Assembly: GCA_027340195.1 (NCBI GenBank)
Contig: DAHWNE010000292.1
Coordinates: 1-6,263, forward strand
Direction: 5' to 3'
Length of the DNA: 6,263 nucleotides
DNA from: Acetobacteraceae bacterium
Lineage (GTDB): Bacteria > Pseudomonadota > Alphaproteobacteria > Acetobacterales > Acetobacteraceae
A model generated the notes under the pieces. It saw only the letters and a program-made list of their open reading frames with translations, did no database searches and was not told where the DNA came from. A program made the position numbers and the translations under genes. This document shows positions 5,636 to 6,263 of the stretch, piece after piece (positions within the stretch are counted from its first letter, which is position 1; the number at the start of each line of letters is the position of its first letter).

Positions 5636-6263
5636 ATGCCGCGACCCAAGCTGCTCGCAGAAACCACCGACCTCCTGCATGCCATCCTGGGTCCGGAACT
5701 CGCCGGGCTGACCGTCTCGCGGGCGGTGGTGGGCTTGTTCTTCACCGGGGTGATGCTCTCGGACGGTTCCACCGGCGCCGCCGCGACCCCGCTCCGCGAA
5801 TTGCGGGAGGCGGTCTGCTGCCCCTCCTCGGCCGGTGCGATGCCGTTGCCGGGCAAGCTCGCGGGACGGCCGGCCGCCGACCTGCTGCGGCAGCTGGACG
5901 CGCCGGACCCGATCCGCCGGGCCGTGGGGGTGGCGGCGATGAACGCCTTGGCGGCCGCCGCCTGGGGCAGGCGGCCGAGTCCGGCGGTGACCCTGGAACC
6001 CGGAGTGGATGCCTATGACGCGGCGCGGATCCGGCCCGGGGAGCGGGTGGTGGTGGTCGGCGCCTTCGTGCCGTTCCTGAAGGCGCTGAAGGCCGCCGGC
6101 CAGGACTGGACGGTGCTGGAACAGGACCAGGCGACGCTGAAGCCGGACGAGCTCGCGCATTTCCGCCCGGCCAACGAGGCCGCGGCGGTCTTGCCCGGGG
6201 CCGATGTGGTGCTGATCACCGGCACCACCCTGCTCAACGATACGCTGGCCGAGCTGCTGGGGC
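5636..6263 (+). CDS. DUF4213/DUF364 putative heavy-metal-chelation protein, 5' part (cut by window end)
   Basis: An open frame runs from ATG 5636 to the window end without a stop (209 codons), so the C-terminus is missing. It matches the two-part architecture of DUF364 proteins. The N-terminal DUF4213 domain (about residues 8-110) contains VGLFFTGVMLSDGSTGAAAT, a CCPSS segment (C61, C62) and RRAVGVAAMNALAAA. The Rossmann-like DUF364 domain (from about 125) shows the glycine-rich ERVVVVGAFVPFLKAL (136-151), VLEQD (160-164), a putative FRP turn, and LPGADVVLITGTTLLNDTL (186-204), the family's 'aDvvi.TGttl.N.Tl' signature. Known members are about 250-270 residues, so perhaps 40-60 are lost. The family is named for a proposed heavy-metal-chelation role from structural work; a biochemical function is not firmly established. 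It has its own strong ribosome binding site and follows the solute-binding protein gene by 79 bases on the same strand, separated by a hairpin. No signal peptide is seen, so it is probably cytoplasmic. Confidence 0.85.
   Translation, partial: MPRPKLLAETTDLLHAILGPELAGLTVSRAVVGLFFTGVMLSDGSTGAAATPLRELREAVCCPSSAGAMPLPGKLAGRPAADLLRQLDAPDPIRRAVGVAAMNALAAAAWGRRPSPAVTLEPGVDAYDAARIRPGERVVVVGAFVPFLKALKAAGQDWTVLEQDQATLKPDELAHFRPANEAAAVLPGADVVLITGTTLLNDTLAELLG

Noticed and set aside
4675..5856. 393-codon minus-strand frame opposite the solute-binding protein and DUF364 genes
   Set aside because: It has no recognisable motif and lies opposite a signal-peptide-bearing family 5 binding protein and a DUF364 protein that explain the DNA fully.

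Overview
The window is GC-rich throughout (G/C-ending codons, GTG starts, long antisense shadow frames) and is almost entirely protein-coding. Protein sequences and gene style suggest an alphaproteobacterium, most likely of the Rhodospirillales/Acetobacteraceae type. That placement is an inference from composition and family resemblance, not from a marker gene. I see no tRNA, rRNA, CRISPR array, insertion sequence or phage gene, and no composition break that would mark a genomic island.

Layout. (1) Positions 1-1612, plus strand: the C-terminal half of an NAD(P)-dependent sugar epimerase/dehydratase, followed with an 11-base overlap by a GT4-type glycosyltransferase. This looks like the end of a polysaccharide or glycolipid operon entering from the left. 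(2) Positions 3847 down to 1519, minus strand: a tightly coupled three-gene unit of nicotinamidase (pncA), a GalE-like NAD-dependent sugar epimerase and a membrane-anchored YdcF/DUF218 protein. The genes are joined by an ATGA and a GTGA overlap. This unit runs head-on into the glycosyltransferase, and the two 3' ends overlap by 94 bases. (3) A 104-base divergent spacer at 3848-3951. (4) Positions 3952-6263, plus strand: a secreted family 5 (peptide/nickel-type) ABC transporter solute-binding protein, then a perfect 14-bp hairpin, then a strong ribosome binding site and the start of a DUF4213/DUF364 putative heavy-metal-chelation protein cut by the window edge.

How the genes fit together. The left and middle parts make sense as envelope or exopolysaccharide sugar metabolism: two NAD-dependent sugar epimerases, a glycosyltransferase and a DUF218 envelope protein. 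The nicotinamidase supplies NAD salvage and is co-translated with an NAD-using epimerase. The right part pairs a periplasmic binding protein with a putative metal-chelation protein, which hints at uptake and handling of a metal or metal chelate; the substrate cannot be read from the sequence.

I did not find a clear previously undescribed system. The points most worth a second look are the hairpin abutting the ribosome binding site before the DUF364 gene, the solute-binding protein/DUF364 pairing, and the 94-base antisense overlap of two conserved genes.
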